A stretch of DNA of 64,000 nt from Ferruginibacter sp. (GCA_014379625.1 JACMLJ010000023.1:32274-96273), one strand, 5' to 3'; shown: positions 18,180-27,152, numbered from the stretch's first letter. The notes: generated from the sequence alone by a model not told the origin. Made by a program: numbers and translations.

Positions 18180-19628
18180 CTCTTTGGGGGCTTCACACAA
18201 TACACAGCAAAAACTGGCCGGTAGGTTTTCAAATACAGTGCCCGCTAAAATACCATTTTCCGGTTCCCCTGTTTTTTCATCATACACCGATAAGCAATGT
18301 ACGCACTGGTGTAAATAATCAACCGGCAAAGGCTTTGCAGGCGCTTCTTTTTTGGCAACTTCCTTTTTAGGCTCATCAACCCGCAATGTTTGCTGGTACG
18401 CATAATAAGAAAGGATAGCCCGCCTTAATTGTTCTGACAACAAAAATTTTGGGTTACCCTTACTGTAAATAAAACCGGTTCTTGCATTAGGATTAAAATT
18501 GTTGGCGCATAAAATATCGTACACATGAAAAAAACCAATACCTGCTATGGTGAGCAAGGGCCTTCGCCTTACCAGTATGCTGCTAAATACCTCACTTTTT
18601 CTTCTTGTCTTTATTCCAATACAAATTCCAAATGTTCGGGTATCATCCGTATGAAGGTCCCTCAATAAATAATGCTTTAACTCAAGTCCTTCTTTACAAT
18701 TATCTTCCACCTGGAAGTTGAGTTCATTGGCCGCATGGCGCACATTGATCTGGTGTTTGGCCAGCAGGTTGTTCCAGTAAACCCGGTCTTTCTCTTCTAT
18801 ATTTTTTATGATAATCGTTTTCCAGGGAGTAGAGCACAACTGCCCGATTTTTGTTTGCAAACATAACTGGCACAATTCTTTTAAAAATTTTATTGCATAC
18901 AATTCGTCCCGCCTGTAAATTCCAAGCCAGTATTTATCCTGGTAGCGGTTTAATCCTTCGTAATAAGGTAAGTTGAATGTTGGCAGAATTGCTGGTGAAC
19001 CGGACGTTTTGGTTATATAATTTTCCCTGCTTATCAATTTAAACAGGTCTTCGCCTTTAGCCACGGGGTTATCATAAAACTGCTCCCGGTTACTCAATAT
19101 CAACTCCTCAATATGTTTGCTCAAACGGGCCACATCATTAGTGTACACCATTTCATTCCATTCGTAAATGATATTGGTTTTAGGGAAACGGATAAACAGG
19201 TGCCAGAAATGATGTGCGTGTAAAGATGCCACCCAATTAATATTTCCGGTGAGTATTGGCGTAAAACTCTGGTTGCTGTCTGAAATATTGATCTTGAGCT
19301 TTGGCTGATAATCCATTAGATCAAAAATATCTTTATACACCCCTTCACTTAACCAGGTATTGGTAATAAAAACTTCCTCTGCGGGATAACTGCTAATAAT
19401 ATTCGGAGAATGATCACTGTCTGCTTCGTAAATAATCCCCTGCAGGTCCAACTGCTCTTTTAAAATACCATAGCTGTCATTCAGCACCTCAAGTAACAGT
19501 TGTTGGCGCAAACCAAAACTCACCCTGGCCACACCGGCCTTACCCGCGGCAATCAGAATATTATACAGTTCGCCGGGCGAAATAATACCTCCGCGAAAAT
19601 TAATTTTTATGGTCAGTGAATATTTCAT
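18132..19628 (-). CDS. Sulfite/nitrite-reductase-like scaffold fused to C-terminal rubredoxin
   Basis: 498 residues. The first 400 look like the siroheme sulfite/nitrite reductase fold: ferredoxin-like half-domains at about 1-70 (GGIISPGELYNILIAAGKAGVARVSFG) and 260-340 (LCSTPWKTIIIKN), with a linking LKINISDSNQSF region where reductases have the PRKFKIA strand. The four cysteines that bind the 4Fe-4S/siroheme centre (Cx5C, Cx3C) are not present. The C-terminus (about 435-495) is a rubredoxin: CVHC, GTVFENLP, CVLC, KEEFI. The protein is the last gene of the nitrate operon and probably carries electrons to the nitrate or nitrite enzyme. That role is inferred. A MITE separates it from the gene before it. 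Confidence 0.75.
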   Translation of the reverse strand: MKYSLTIKINFRGGIISPGELYNILIAAGKAGVARVSFGLRQQLLLEVLNDSYGILKEQLDLQGIIYEADSDHSPNIISSYPAEEVFITNTWLSEGVYKDIFDLMDYQPKLKINISDSNQSFTPILTGNINWVASLHAHHFWHLFIRFPKTNIIYEWNEMVYTNDVARLSKHIEELILSNREQFYDNPVAKGEDLFKLISRENYITKTSGSPAILPTFNLPYYEGLNRYQDKYWLGIYRRDELYAIKFLKELCQLCLQTKIGQLCSTPWKTIIIKNIEEKDRVYWNNLLAKHQINVRHAANELNFQVEDNCKEGLELKHYLLRDLHTDDTRTFGICIGIKTRRKSEVFSSILVRRRPLLTIAGIGFFHVYDILCANNFNPNARTGFIYSKGNPKFLLSEQLRRAILSYYAYQQTLRVDEPKKEVAKKEAPAKPLPVDYLHQCVHCLSVYDEKTGEPENGILAGTVFENLPASFCCVLCEAPKEEFIKVDKSKFGLLHV

Positions 19629-19739
19629 TTTTCGGCGTCAGATACTTGTATGAAAATTTAATTTTGAAACCAACACCTTATAAATAATATTAATCATCTT
19701 CCTGTTAACCGGGTTCTATGTCCCGTTGTGGCCAAAATA

Positions 19740-19854
19740 GGGTGCATTTAAAATTGTCGCAGTAACCAGTGGTTTGTGAGGACACAAACCACGGCCCAGC
19801 CTCGGTTGGAGTCCCCACCAACCGAAATCAGGAGCGACAATTTTAAATACACCC
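19740..19854. mobile_element. 115-bp MITE-like element with 21-bp terminal inverted repeats
   Basis: The ends 19740-19760 (GGGTGCATTTAAAATTGTCG...) and 19834-19854 are inverted repeats with 20 of 21 positions paired. CCAAAATA stands immediately outside both ends (19732-19739 and 19855-19862), an exact 8-bp target duplication. Inside are two perfect hairpins, GTGGTTTGTG/CACAAACCAC (19769-19792) and TCGGTTGG/CCAACCGA (19802-19825), so the transcript would fold as a three-way junction. There is no coding capacity. The 8-bp duplication and GGG ends would suit mobilisation by an IS1595-type transposase, but that is a guess. It sits between the nitrate reductase and rubredoxin-fusion genes. Confidence 0.85.
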
Positions 19855-19878
19855 CCAAAATACCGGATAATTAATTTA

Positions 19879-22800
19879 TCATTGCAGCAGGGTTAATTCC
19901 TTTATTACTTTCAATGTTTTTTCAGTTTTTGCAATAATCCCATTCAATTCTTTTTCCAATATGTTTTTAACCTCCGGCCGGCAACTGCCACAGCCCATAC
20001 CCGCCCCCGTAAGCTGACACAATTGCAACAGGTCGGTACAGCCTTCTTTTATTTTATGCTGAAGATTACCCTCTCCTACCCCGCTGCAGCTGCAGACTAA
20101 TTTGCCTATCACCGGTTCTGCTTTTTTGCCGCTCCGTAATAATTGCAGGCGCTTATCACTCAGCTCAATTTTATCCTGTATCAGATCGCGGAACTCAAGA
20201 AACTCGCTTTTATCGCCGATTAAAATTGCGCCCACCAAACGGTCATTGTGAATGATACATTTTTTATAGTACCTTTTTGCCTTATCCACAAATATCACTT
20301 CTTCATAGGTCGGGTCATCCGGGCATTCGGCCAAACCCAGTGAGCAAAGTTCTGTTCCATGCATTTTTAATATATTCATCAGCAGTGAACCCTGGTAATA
20401 TTTTGAAATATCACCGCCCAGGTACCTTGCCACTATCGCAGCCTGTTGTTCTGCCGCTGCGGTTATGCCATACAAAAACCCTTTGAATTCAGCGATCTCC
20501 CCAACAGCAAAAATATCCGGGTCATTCGTTTGCAAATATTCGTTGACCACTACTCCCCGCTTGCAGTCGATATTAGCTGCTTTGGCTATTTCAATATTCG
20601 GCACGGTACCAATAGCAATTACGAGGGCCTGGCAATTGATCAGCAAGCCACTTTTTAAACGGATACCCGTGATATGACCGGTTCCCAAAAAGCGATCGAT
20701 CTCATCGTTGTAATAAATATCCACTCCCTTGTCCACTAATTCTTCATGAAGCAACTGGCTGCCGAGGGGATCCAACTGGCGGTCCATCAACCTTGAGATG
20801 CGTTGCACAATAGTTACCTCCACATTTACTTCGCGCAGTGATGCGGCCAGTTCTATGCCCAGCAAACCACCACCCAGTATCACTACAGTTCCGTTAGCAG
20901 CACTCACATGATCTTTAAAACGATCCGCATCCATCCTGCTGCGCATGGTAAAAATGCCTTTTAATTCGGGCACGTCCCTCAGCATCGCCGCCCTGCTTCC
21001 GGTAGCGAGTAATAAAATATCATAGTGATGCAATTGCCCGTTACTATCAGTGACCGTTTTGTTTTGCGGATCAATATTTTCAATACTTACGCCACGGTGC
21101 ATTTTGATATTGTAATCGCTTTCCTCTTTATCCGTCATCTTCACCAGGTTATCCCATGGCAGGGCGCCACTGATATAATCGGGCAGCAATACCCGGTTGT
21201 AAAATGGAAAATTTTCTTTGCTGAATATTTCAATACCGTCTTCCGTATTTAAAGCACGGTAATTTTTCACAAATCCGCAGGCGCCTGCCCCTGCACCAAT
21301 CACAATGATCTTCTGCACCGGCTTTTTATATCGTTGTACCTGCACGGCTGTGAATTTAAAATCGGGCTCCTTACTTTTCGGATCTACCAGATTCACCGTA
21401 AGGTTATTGGCCCTGTTCAAATCATTATTCAGTATTTTGCCCCAATGCATTGGAAGAAATACAACACCTTTTTTTATATCGGTGGAATACTTTGCTTTAA
21501 CCCTTACCAATCCCTGTTTACTGATTATTTCCACCAGATCATTTTCTTTAATGCCGCGTTCTGCTGCATTAGCCGGGTGAATTTCCAAAAAGGATTCACT
21601 GGTATGTTGATTCAGTTTATTTACTTTCCCGGTTTTACTCATGGTATGCCATTGGTCGCGTATACGCCCGGTGGTGAGTACCAGCGGAAAAGCAGCATCC
21701 GGACGGGAACTCAGGTTTTCATCCCCAAATGAATGGATGATCGCCTTTTCTGAGGGTGTAAAAAATTTATGATCAGTAAATAACCTTGGGGTACCATATC
21801 CGGCATTACCCGGCAAATTCATTGCTTTGGTAAATGGCCATTGTACAGATTTTTTTTGCCGGAGTATGGCATAATTCAATCCGCTTACATCCATATTTGT
21901 TCCGGCGGTAAGTGCCGCATGTTCAGCAAAAATCTCTCCTGCGTTAGCAAAATCAAATCCTTTAAACCCCATCTTTTGTGCAAAACGGCATATAATCTCC
22001 GCATCGGGTATTGCTTCGCCGGGTGCCTCCACAATTTTATTGAGGTAGCTGATACGCCGTTCCGCATTCGTCATGGTACCTTCTTTTTCTGCCCAGGATG
22101 CAGCAGGCAACACCACGTCCGCATATTCCAATGTTTCGGGTTTGTTACTTACATCCTGTACCACTACAAATTTCGCCTTCTTTAAACCTGCTTCGGCAAT
22201 GCGTACATCAGGTAAACTTATCAAGGGGTTAGTGCATAAGATCCACACGGCTTTCAGTTTCCCTTCATTCAGGGCCTCAAACATTTCCGTTGCGGTTAAC
22301 CCGGCTGTAGGCCGAATGGTTCCCAAAGGGATTTGCCAGAATTTTTCTACTTCGTTCCTGTCTTTTTCTTTGGACAGATCGCGGTGTGCGGGTAATAAAT
22401 TCGCCAGTCCGCCTACTTCACGCCCGCCCATCGCATTGGGCTGACCGGTTAATGAAAATGGCCCGGAGCCTGGTTTTCCGATATGCCCGGTAATCAGGTT
22501 TAAATTAATAAGCGATAAATTTTTATTTACCCCAATTACACTTTGGTTGAGGCCCATGGTCCACATGGTCATAAACCCATTTGCATTACCAATATAAGCT
22601 GCGGTTAACCGTATATCACTTTCCGCTACGCCACAAATATCTGCTGCTTCTGCCACCGTTCTTTCAAAAACAGTGTGGCGGTATTTTTCAAATCCTTCTG
22701 TATGATCCTCCAGAAAATCAATATCAATTTTACCTGCTTCTATCAAACATCTTCCAATGGCATGGTGCAAAGTGATATCCGTCCCGGGATTTAATTGCAG

Positions 22801-23484
22801 GTGTACGTTGGCGATTGAGCAGCTTTGCGTTTTTCGTGGATCACTAACAATGATTTTTATACCCGGATTCTTTTCCCTGGCTGCTTCTATCCTGCGCCAC
22901 AATATTGGATGGCACCAGGCAGGGTTTGCACCGGCAACAAAAATGCAATCCGCCAGTTCAAGATCATCATAGCTTACCGGCACACTATCTTCACCCAGGC
23001 TCATTTTATAACCCACCACCGCAGAACTCATGCATAACCGTGAGTTGGTGTCTATATTATTGCTGCCAATAAAACCCTTCACCAGTTTATTCACTACATA
23101 ATATTCTTCGGTAAGGCATTGCCCTGATGCATAAAAAGCAACCGAATCGGGTCCGTATTTTTCAATCAGGGTTTTAAAAACTGCCGCGGTTCTGTCAAGT
23201 GCCGTGTCCCAGGAAACCCTTTGCCTTGGCTGATTTTTTCCATAACGCATTTCAGGGTATAATAAGCGGTCACCCGTATCCGTTACCGTGTAATGCAGGT
23301 TCATACCTTTACTGCACAGCATACCTTTGTTAACGGGGTGATCGGGATCGCCTTCCACTTTTAAAACACCCTGCTTATCTTTTTTAAGCATAATGCCACA
23401 ACCTACACCGCAGTAGCAGCAGGTGGTAGCCCCCGGCCCCTGAAGGGGAGTACTTCCGGGAGTCTTATGTATAGGAATAGCCAA
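19879..23484 (-). CDS. nasA: Assimilatory nitrate reductase fused to NirB-like FAD/NADH module and BFD Fe-S domain
   Basis: 1201-residue multidomain enzyme that reduces nitrate to nitrite. Residues ~20-720 are a molybdopterin oxidoreductase: 4Fe-4S ligands C22, C25, C29 and the Cys in GMLCSKG; Mo-ligand Cys in TNSRLCMSSAVVGYK; TGQPNAMGGREVGG; a C-terminal molydopterin-dinucleotide-binding part (TTGRIRDQWHTMSKTGKVNKL). Residues ~730-1100 are a two-dinucleotide-fold FAD oxidoreductase like the N-terminus of NirB (IIVIGAGAGACG, VVILGGGLLGIELA, LLATGSRA). Residues ~1128-1180 are a BFD-like 2Fe-2S domain (C1131, C1133, C1165, C1168). One chain could thus move electrons from NADH to nitrate. No ATG precedes the first Cys: the only usual start is TTG at 23484. 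Residues 9-19 derive from a dispersed repeat (23428-23462). Confidence 0.92.
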   Translation of the reverse strand: MAIPIHKTPGSTPLQGPGATTCCYCGVGCGIMLKKDKQGVLKVEGDPDHPVNKGMLCSKGMNLHYTVTDTGDRLLYPEMRYGKNQPRQRVSWDTALDRTAAVFKTLIEKYGPDSVAFYASGQCLTEEYYVVNKLVKGFIGSNNIDTNSRLCMSSAVVGYKMSLGEDSVPVSYDDLELADCIFVAGANPAWCHPILWRRIEAAREKNPGIKIIVSDPRKTQSCSIANVHLQLNPGTDITLHHAIGRCLIEAGKIDIDFLEDHTEGFEKYRHTVFERTVAEAADICGVAESDIRLTAAYIGNANGFMTMWTMGLNQSVIGVNKNLSLINLNLITGHIGKPGSGPFSLTGQPNAMGGREVGGLANLLPAHRDLSKEKDRNEVEKFWQIPLGTIRPTAGLTATEMFEALNEGKLKAVWILCTNPLISLPDVRIAEAGLKKAKFVVVQDVSNKPETLEYADVVLPAASWAEKEGTMTNAERRISYLNKIVEAPGEAIPDAEIICRFAQKMGFKGFDFANAGEIFAEHAALTAGTNMDVSGLNYAILRQKKSVQWPFTKAMNLPGNAGYGTPRLFTDHKFFTPSEKAIIHSFGDENLSSRPDAAFPLVLTTGRIRDQWHTMSKTGKVNKLNQHTSESFLEIHPANAAERGIKENDLVEIISKQGLVRVKAKYSTDIKKGVVFLPMHWGKILNNDLNRANNLTVNLVDPKSKEPDFKFTAVQVQRYKKPVQKIIVIGAGAGACGFVKNYRALNTEDGIEIFSKENFPFYNRVLLPDYISGALPWDNLVKMTDKEESDYNIKMHRGVSIENIDPQNKTVTDSNGQLHHYDILLLATGSRAAMLRDVPELKGIFTMRSRMDADRFKDHVSAANGTVVILGGGLLGIELAASLREVNVEVTIVQRISRLMDRQLDPLGSQLLHEELVDKGVDIYYNDEIDRFLGTGHITGIRLKSGLLINCQALVIAIGTVPNIEIAKAANIDCKRGVVVNEYLQTNDPDIFAVGEIAEFKGFLYGITAAAEQQAAIVARYLGGDISKYYQGSLLMNILKMHGTELCSLGLAECPDDPTYEEVIFVDKAKRYYKKCIIHNDRLVGAILIGDKSEFLEFRDLIQDKIELSDKRLQLLRSGKKAEPVIGKLVCSCSGVGEGNLQHKIKEGCTDLLQLCQLTGAGMGCGSCRPEVKNILEKELNGIIAKTEKTLKVIKELTLLQ
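23428..23462 (-). repeat. GC-rich dispersed repeat core in frame in the nitrate reductase gene
   Basis: The coding strand carries CTCCCCTTCAGGGGCCGGGG flanked by GGAAGTA, matching the core of the repeats at 6354-6430 and 61123-61199. It is translated as PGSTPLQGPGA between the start and the first Fe-S cysteine. Confidence 0.75.
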
Positions 23485-23657
23485 ATTTTGTTAGTGTTTT
23501 ATTTTATGGACCGAACTTCAGCACTGTGATTAAGCTTCATTGGCGTCGCACTCTTGTACATTTGATCTTTGTGGAACTTGCTCAGGTTATAAGTTTTACT
23601 GCAGGTTCCGGTTTCCGCCCGGCTAAAAAAATCAGGCATTTAAAAATCAGCTATTTT

Positions 23658-24968
23658 TCATACCACCTGCAACGAAGCATCTTCAGCAACTTCGGTTTCC
23701 AATTTACTGGCTACTACGAATTTTGTTATCAACACAACCAGCGAAACCCCAATAACAGCATACCCGATATATTGAAATGCCTGTATGTAAGAAATAGTAG
23801 TTGATTTAAACAAAAATCCAAACAACATGCCGCCTACATTACCGCCCGCCCCTACTATTCCACTCACCATACCTACATTTTTTTCGTTTACAAACGGTGT
23901 GATGGCATAAGTAGCGCCATTGGCCATTTTAAGAAATAAAGCAAAAGTTATCATGGATAATATTGCCATTTCCAACGAACCTGCGAGTGCAAAAAGCAGG
24001 ATACCACATCCTTCCAGTAACAACATGATAGCGAGTAAGATTCCCTTACCCCTCATGCCATATTTTTTTCCCACTTTGTCGGCAGAAATACCGCCCAACG
24101 CCCGGGCGAAAATATTCATAAAGCCAAAAGTACCCGCCCAGAAACCAGCAGCTCCCTGCTTTAAATGAAAGGTATCGGTAAAATGCAGGGCCGCCACGCC
24201 ATCAAACGTAATTTCCATACCAAAACATACTGCATAAGCTAACGACAAGGCCCATACACGCCAGTCGGCAAGTATGCTCCAGTCGGTTTTTCCGTTTGCT
24301 TTTTTCAGGCGGTTGATGTCTTCGTAATTTCCCTGGGGTGTATCCTTTGTGTACCTGTAATAAACAAATGCCATTATCAATAACATCATGCCAGGCAAAA
24401 TCATTGCGTAGCGCCATGCTTCTGCCTTAGTATAGCCAAAGCCTACAATGGTAGCAAATATTACCGGCATCAGCATATTGGTTACTCCTCCACCGAGGTT
24501 ACCCCATCCGCCCGCTACTGCATTGGCAGTGCCTTTTATATTAGGTGCAAACATTACCGAAGTGTGAAACTGCGTAATAACGAATGAAGCCCCAATAACA
24601 CCGATGGCTAAACGAAATAAAAGGAAGGAGGTATAACTGTGCGCTAAACCTACCAGCATTACAGGGAACGCCCCGATAATCAATAAAGCCGTATAAGTTT
24701 TACGCGGGCCCCAGGTATCGCATAATTTACCAATGATCAAACGGGCGAAAATGGTAGCCGACACAGCGGCGATAATGGTATTACCCACCTGTGCTTTTGT
24801 TAAACCCAGGTCGGCACGAATCGTCGGCATCAGCGGTGCTAAACCAAACCAGCCAAAAAAACAGGCGAAGAAGGTAAGCCAGGTGATGTGAAAGGTTTTC
24901 ATTTGAATACCTTTTCCGCTCAACACATTTAGTTTGGTAAGCGGTTGATTATTGATAAGTGATGACAT
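23658..24968 (-). CDS. narK: Nitrate/nitrite transporter, NarK/NasA MFS family
   Basis: 436-residue major facilitator with about 12 membrane helices that imports nitrate across the inner membrane. Both nitrate-signature motifs are visible: AGGWGNLGGGVTN in helix 5 and GAGGNVGGMLFG in helix 11. The MFS loop motif is GKLCDTWGPRKTY, and RLIIG and RLAIG place substrate-binding arginines. Sequence type is the NasA/Nrt (NarK-1) group used in assimilation. It lies between the porin and the nitrate reductase genes on the same strand, 173 bases before the latter. An alternative start is the Met of MKTFHITWLTFF, 22 residues further in. Confidence 0.93.
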   Translation of the reverse strand: MSSLINNQPLTKLNVLSGKGIQMKTFHITWLTFFACFFGWFGLAPLMPTIRADLGLTKAQVGNTIIAAVSATIFARLIIGKLCDTWGPRKTYTALLIIGAFPVMLVGLAHSYTSFLLFRLAIGVIGASFVITQFHTSVMFAPNIKGTANAVAGGWGNLGGGVTNMLMPVIFATIVGFGYTKAEAWRYAMILPGMMLLIMAFVYYRYTKDTPQGNYEDINRLKKANGKTDWSILADWRVWALSLAYAVCFGMEITFDGVAALHFTDTFHLKQGAAGFWAGTFGFMNIFARALGGISADKVGKKYGMRGKGILLAIMLLLEGCGILLFALAGSLEMAILSMITFALFLKMANGATYAITPFVNEKNVGMVSGIVGAGGNVGGMLFGFLFKSTTISYIQAFQYIGYAVIGVSLVVLITKFVVASKLETEVAEDASLQVV

Positions 24969-24975
24969 ATTAAAA

Positions 24976-25003
24976 GTTGAAAGGTGATGGTTGATGGTTG
25001 ATG
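24976..25003. repeat. Heptamer array, 4 units
   Basis: GTTGAAA GGTGATG GTTGATG GTTGATG, just upstream of the nitrate transporter start. Period 7. Confidence 0.7.
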
Positions 25004-25051
25004 TTTTTTTAAGTCCCCGGCCACTTTAATGATTGGATCCGTTACAGAATT

Positions 25052-26587
25052 TTATTTAAAAAGGAACGCTGGTTTAATGCTGATCATCAGGTAACTCCAG
25101 GTACCTGTTAGTTTTGATGTATTGGGTATTATGTTTTTTGCGTACTCCATACTTTTTGAAGCAGCCATTACACTGAAACCATATTCCAGCGTGGTAATTT
25201 TATTCAAAGCATAATTCGTTACAAGGTCGAACTCACTGCCTAAATATTTTTCTATCGCACTACCGCTAAGATCTTTTTGATTTTTTGCCAGGCTGAAATA
25301 ATGATAATCTAATGCGGCGGTAAATCTTTTTGTAGTGCTTACATACCTGATCTTTGCAAAAGGGTTACTTAATCCTCCGGTGGGTGATCCGGTACCAACG
25401 TAGAAATAATCCATACCCCCCCAGAATTTATGCGGAGTACCATATAAAGGGTCAAAACGATGATTGGTACTGGAACTGGAGAATGTATTATTCCCTGAAA
25501 CATAATCCCAACCTGCGGTATAGCTAAATTTGTTCTTAGTGTATGACAATGATAGGGTTGATGTATAGGCGCTCATTTTTTGAGCATCTCTATCCCTGCC
25601 TGCCTGGTAATAAAACCCTGCGGTTAAGGCGAAGGCTTTTTTCTTATCTAAAAAACTATTTAATAAAATACCGGTGGTCACCCTGCTGTTAACGCCTTTC
25701 TGGTTAAAGCGCCTTCCGTAAATATAACCGGTATCCGTACCCGCAATATGTTTAACTGAGTCATTTACGTATTTACCAAAATGATCCGCTAATATCAACC
25801 CCGTTATTTTTGTTTTATTGAAAGTCTTTGCCAGATATAAATACTGCATGGCTTTGTAATCCTGGTACAACCCGTTGGTGGAAGGCATTGCCTGTAAAGC
25901 GGGTGTTCCCGTTTTAGAACTCCAGCCAGCGGTATTACTTAAAGGAATAAAACCAGGGGGAGTGATTGCCAGATTTCCCCTGCTGTCTTTTACATAAGGC
26001 ATTACGTTGGCTGGTGTATAAAAGGTACCGTTATAATTAAAAGCATCTGTATTTTGATTAAATGCGAGCCCAAGGTCTGTCAGCCATCCTTTGTGTAATA
26101 ATTTAAATACAATTGCATCGTGTCTGCGTGCCTGTTGCAGCCAATCCAAATTGCCCAGCAGGCGGCTATCATCATACAATAATTCCTGCCTTCCAATTTT
26201 AACGGCGAAGTAATCTACGGACGATCTTTTAAAAGAAGAATCCTTTTTATCAGCGAGTGCTATTTCAGCCCATGCTTCATGTACGCCTAATTTGCTGCCA
26301 TCCGCAGCACTGATCGTGGATGCATCCTGGCCCCACACCCTTATATCCTGTAAAGAAGTTTGAAAAATAACACGGCTGGTTTTATAATTGAAAGTAAGCC
26401 GGCTTCGTTGTGAAGTAAAAAAGGCGGGATCATTCGTTTTTAATTGTAGCGTACCCAATCCATTTCGGTATTCGGTACGCGTTCTTAATTGTCCCGTTAA
26501 TGAAAACTGTCCTTTTGCATTTACCGCAATCAGGGCGATGATAAATATCATCGGCACAGAAATGCGATTTTTAAAATTTTTACCCAT
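25052..26587 (-). CDS. Outer-membrane porin of the alginate-export type, probable nitrate porin
   Basis: 511 residues with a signal peptide (IFIIALIAVNAKGQ) and then repeated amphipathic strands with alternating aromatic residues typical of a large beta-barrel (FSLTGQLRTRTEYRNG, SQRSRLTFNYKTSRVIFQTSLQDIRVWG, DYFAVKIGRQELLYDDSRLLG, RFTAALDYHYFSLA), ending in AFLFK. The RTEYR and KIGRQELLYDDSRLLG patterns match the AlgE-like alginate-export family. In this phylum that family is also used for small-anion porins inside nitrate operons. Its position between nirD and the nitrate transporter argues for passage of nitrate or nitrite. Specificity cannot be read from the sequence. Confidence 0.82.
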   Translation of the reverse strand: MGKNFKNRISVPMIFIIALIAVNAKGQFSLTGQLRTRTEYRNGLGTLQLKTNDPAFFTSQRSRLTFNYKTSRVIFQTSLQDIRVWGQDASTISAADGSKLGVHEAWAEIALADKKDSSFKRSSVDYFAVKIGRQELLYDDSRLLGNLDWLQQARRHDAIVFKLLHKGWLTDLGLAFNQNTDAFNYNGTFYTPANVMPYVKDSRGNLAITPPGFIPLSNTAGWSSKTGTPALQAMPSTNGLYQDYKAMQYLYLAKTFNKTKITGLILADHFGKYVNDSVKHIAGTDTGYIYGRRFNQKGVNSRVTTGILLNSFLDKKKAFALTAGFYYQAGRDRDAQKMSAYTSTLSLSYTKNKFSYTAGWDYVSGNNTFSSSSTNHRFDPLYGTPHKFWGGMDYFYVGTGSPTGGLSNPFAKIRYVSTTKRFTAALDYHYFSLAKNQKDLSGSAIEKYLGSEFDLVTNYALNKITTLEYGFSVMAASKSMEYAKNIIPNTSKLTGTWSYLMISIKPAFLFK

Positions 26588-26631
26588 AGTTTTGTTTTTT
26601 TTGGTTTTAGGTTGTGATCAATTTAAAATCA

Positions 26632-26668
26632 GCCCCGGTTCAATTTCCACATCGGCCGGGGTTTTTTT
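26632..26668 (+). terminator. Hairpin with T tract between nirD and the porin gene
   Basis: CCCCGG (26633-26638) pairs with CCGGGG (26656-26661), followed by seven T on the plus strand. The genes here are on the minus strand, where the tail is only GATTTT, so it is more likely a leader hairpin or remnant than an operon terminator. Confidence 0.4.
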
Positions 26669-26670
26669 GT

Positions 26671-26698
26671 GAATGGTCAAGGGTCAATGGTTGAAGGT
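26671..26698. repeat. Heptamer array, 4 units
   Basis: GAATGGT CAAGGGT CAATGGT TGAAGGT: the last two or three bases are kept while the first four drift, with an exact 7-bp period. It lies between nirD and the porin gene. Confidence 0.7.
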
Positions 26699-26717
26699 GC
26701 ATTCGAAATTTTGCCCA

Positions 26718-26733
26718 CCCGATGGCTATCGGG
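26718..26733. repeat. Hairpin CCCGAT-GGCT-ATCGGG
   Basis: Perfect 6-bp stem with a 4-base loop, 7 bases beyond the nirD stop. No T tract, so perhaps an mRNA 3' stabiliser or a processing site. Confidence 0.5.
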
Positions 26734-26740
26734 TCACCAT

Positions 26741-27103
26741 TCACAACCCGCCTTCAATTCCTATAAATACTTTTCCGTCTTCTGTTTTTACAGGGTAAGT
26801 TTTGATATTGCATTCGTCCCCGGTAAGACATTGTCCGGTAGCCAGGGAAAAGGTTTTTTTATGAAATGGGCAGGCAACTTTGGGCTCATCTTCCTGGGTC
26901 CCGATCATGCCGCGGCTAAGGGCCATTTGCTTACGGTGCGGACATTCATTTTGAGTGGCATACCATTCACCCCTGCGGGCAAAATGAAATAAAGCTATCT
27001 GCTCATCCCCGTATTTCACACATACACCTCCGTTAGCAGGAACATCCGATATTTGGCAGGCCGCAAACCAGGTAATTTTTTTTTGATCAGTTAATGTTAT
27101 CAT
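26741..27103 (-). CDS. nirD: Nitrite reductase small subunit, Rieske type
   Basis: 120-residue partner of the NirB large subunit. It has a Rieske 2Fe-2S fold with both ligand pairs in place (CPHRKQM and CPFHKKTF), which is not the case in all NirD proteins, and the family ending TYPVKTEDGKVFIGI. The subunit is needed for NADH-dependent reduction of nitrite to ammonium in the cytoplasm. It follows nirB on the same strand after an unusually long 299-base gap holding two palindromes, so it may have its own regulated promoter. ATG at 27103. Confidence 0.92.
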   Translation of the reverse strand: MITLTDQKKITWFAACQISDVPANGGVCVKYGDEQIALFHFARRGEWYATQNECPHRKQMALSRGMIGTQEDEPKVACPFHKKTFSLATGQCLTGDECNIKTYPVKTEDGKVFIGIEGGL

Positions 27104-27130
27104 GCGCCTTATTTTTAAAAACAGTTATCC

Positions 27131-27152
27131 TTAACCCGGAATTCCAGGTTAA
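27131..27152. promoter_or_regulatory. 22-bp near-perfect palindrome upstream of nirD
   Basis: TTAACC...GGAATTCC...GGTTAA with one mismatched pair across 22 bases, 28 bases before the nirD ATG. Candidate operator or leader hairpin. Confidence 0.5.

Noticed and set aside
23505..23580. Possible second dispersed repeat between the nitrate transporter and reductase genes
   Set aside because: The segment looks familiar but has no second copy, inverted ends or duplication in this window to support it.
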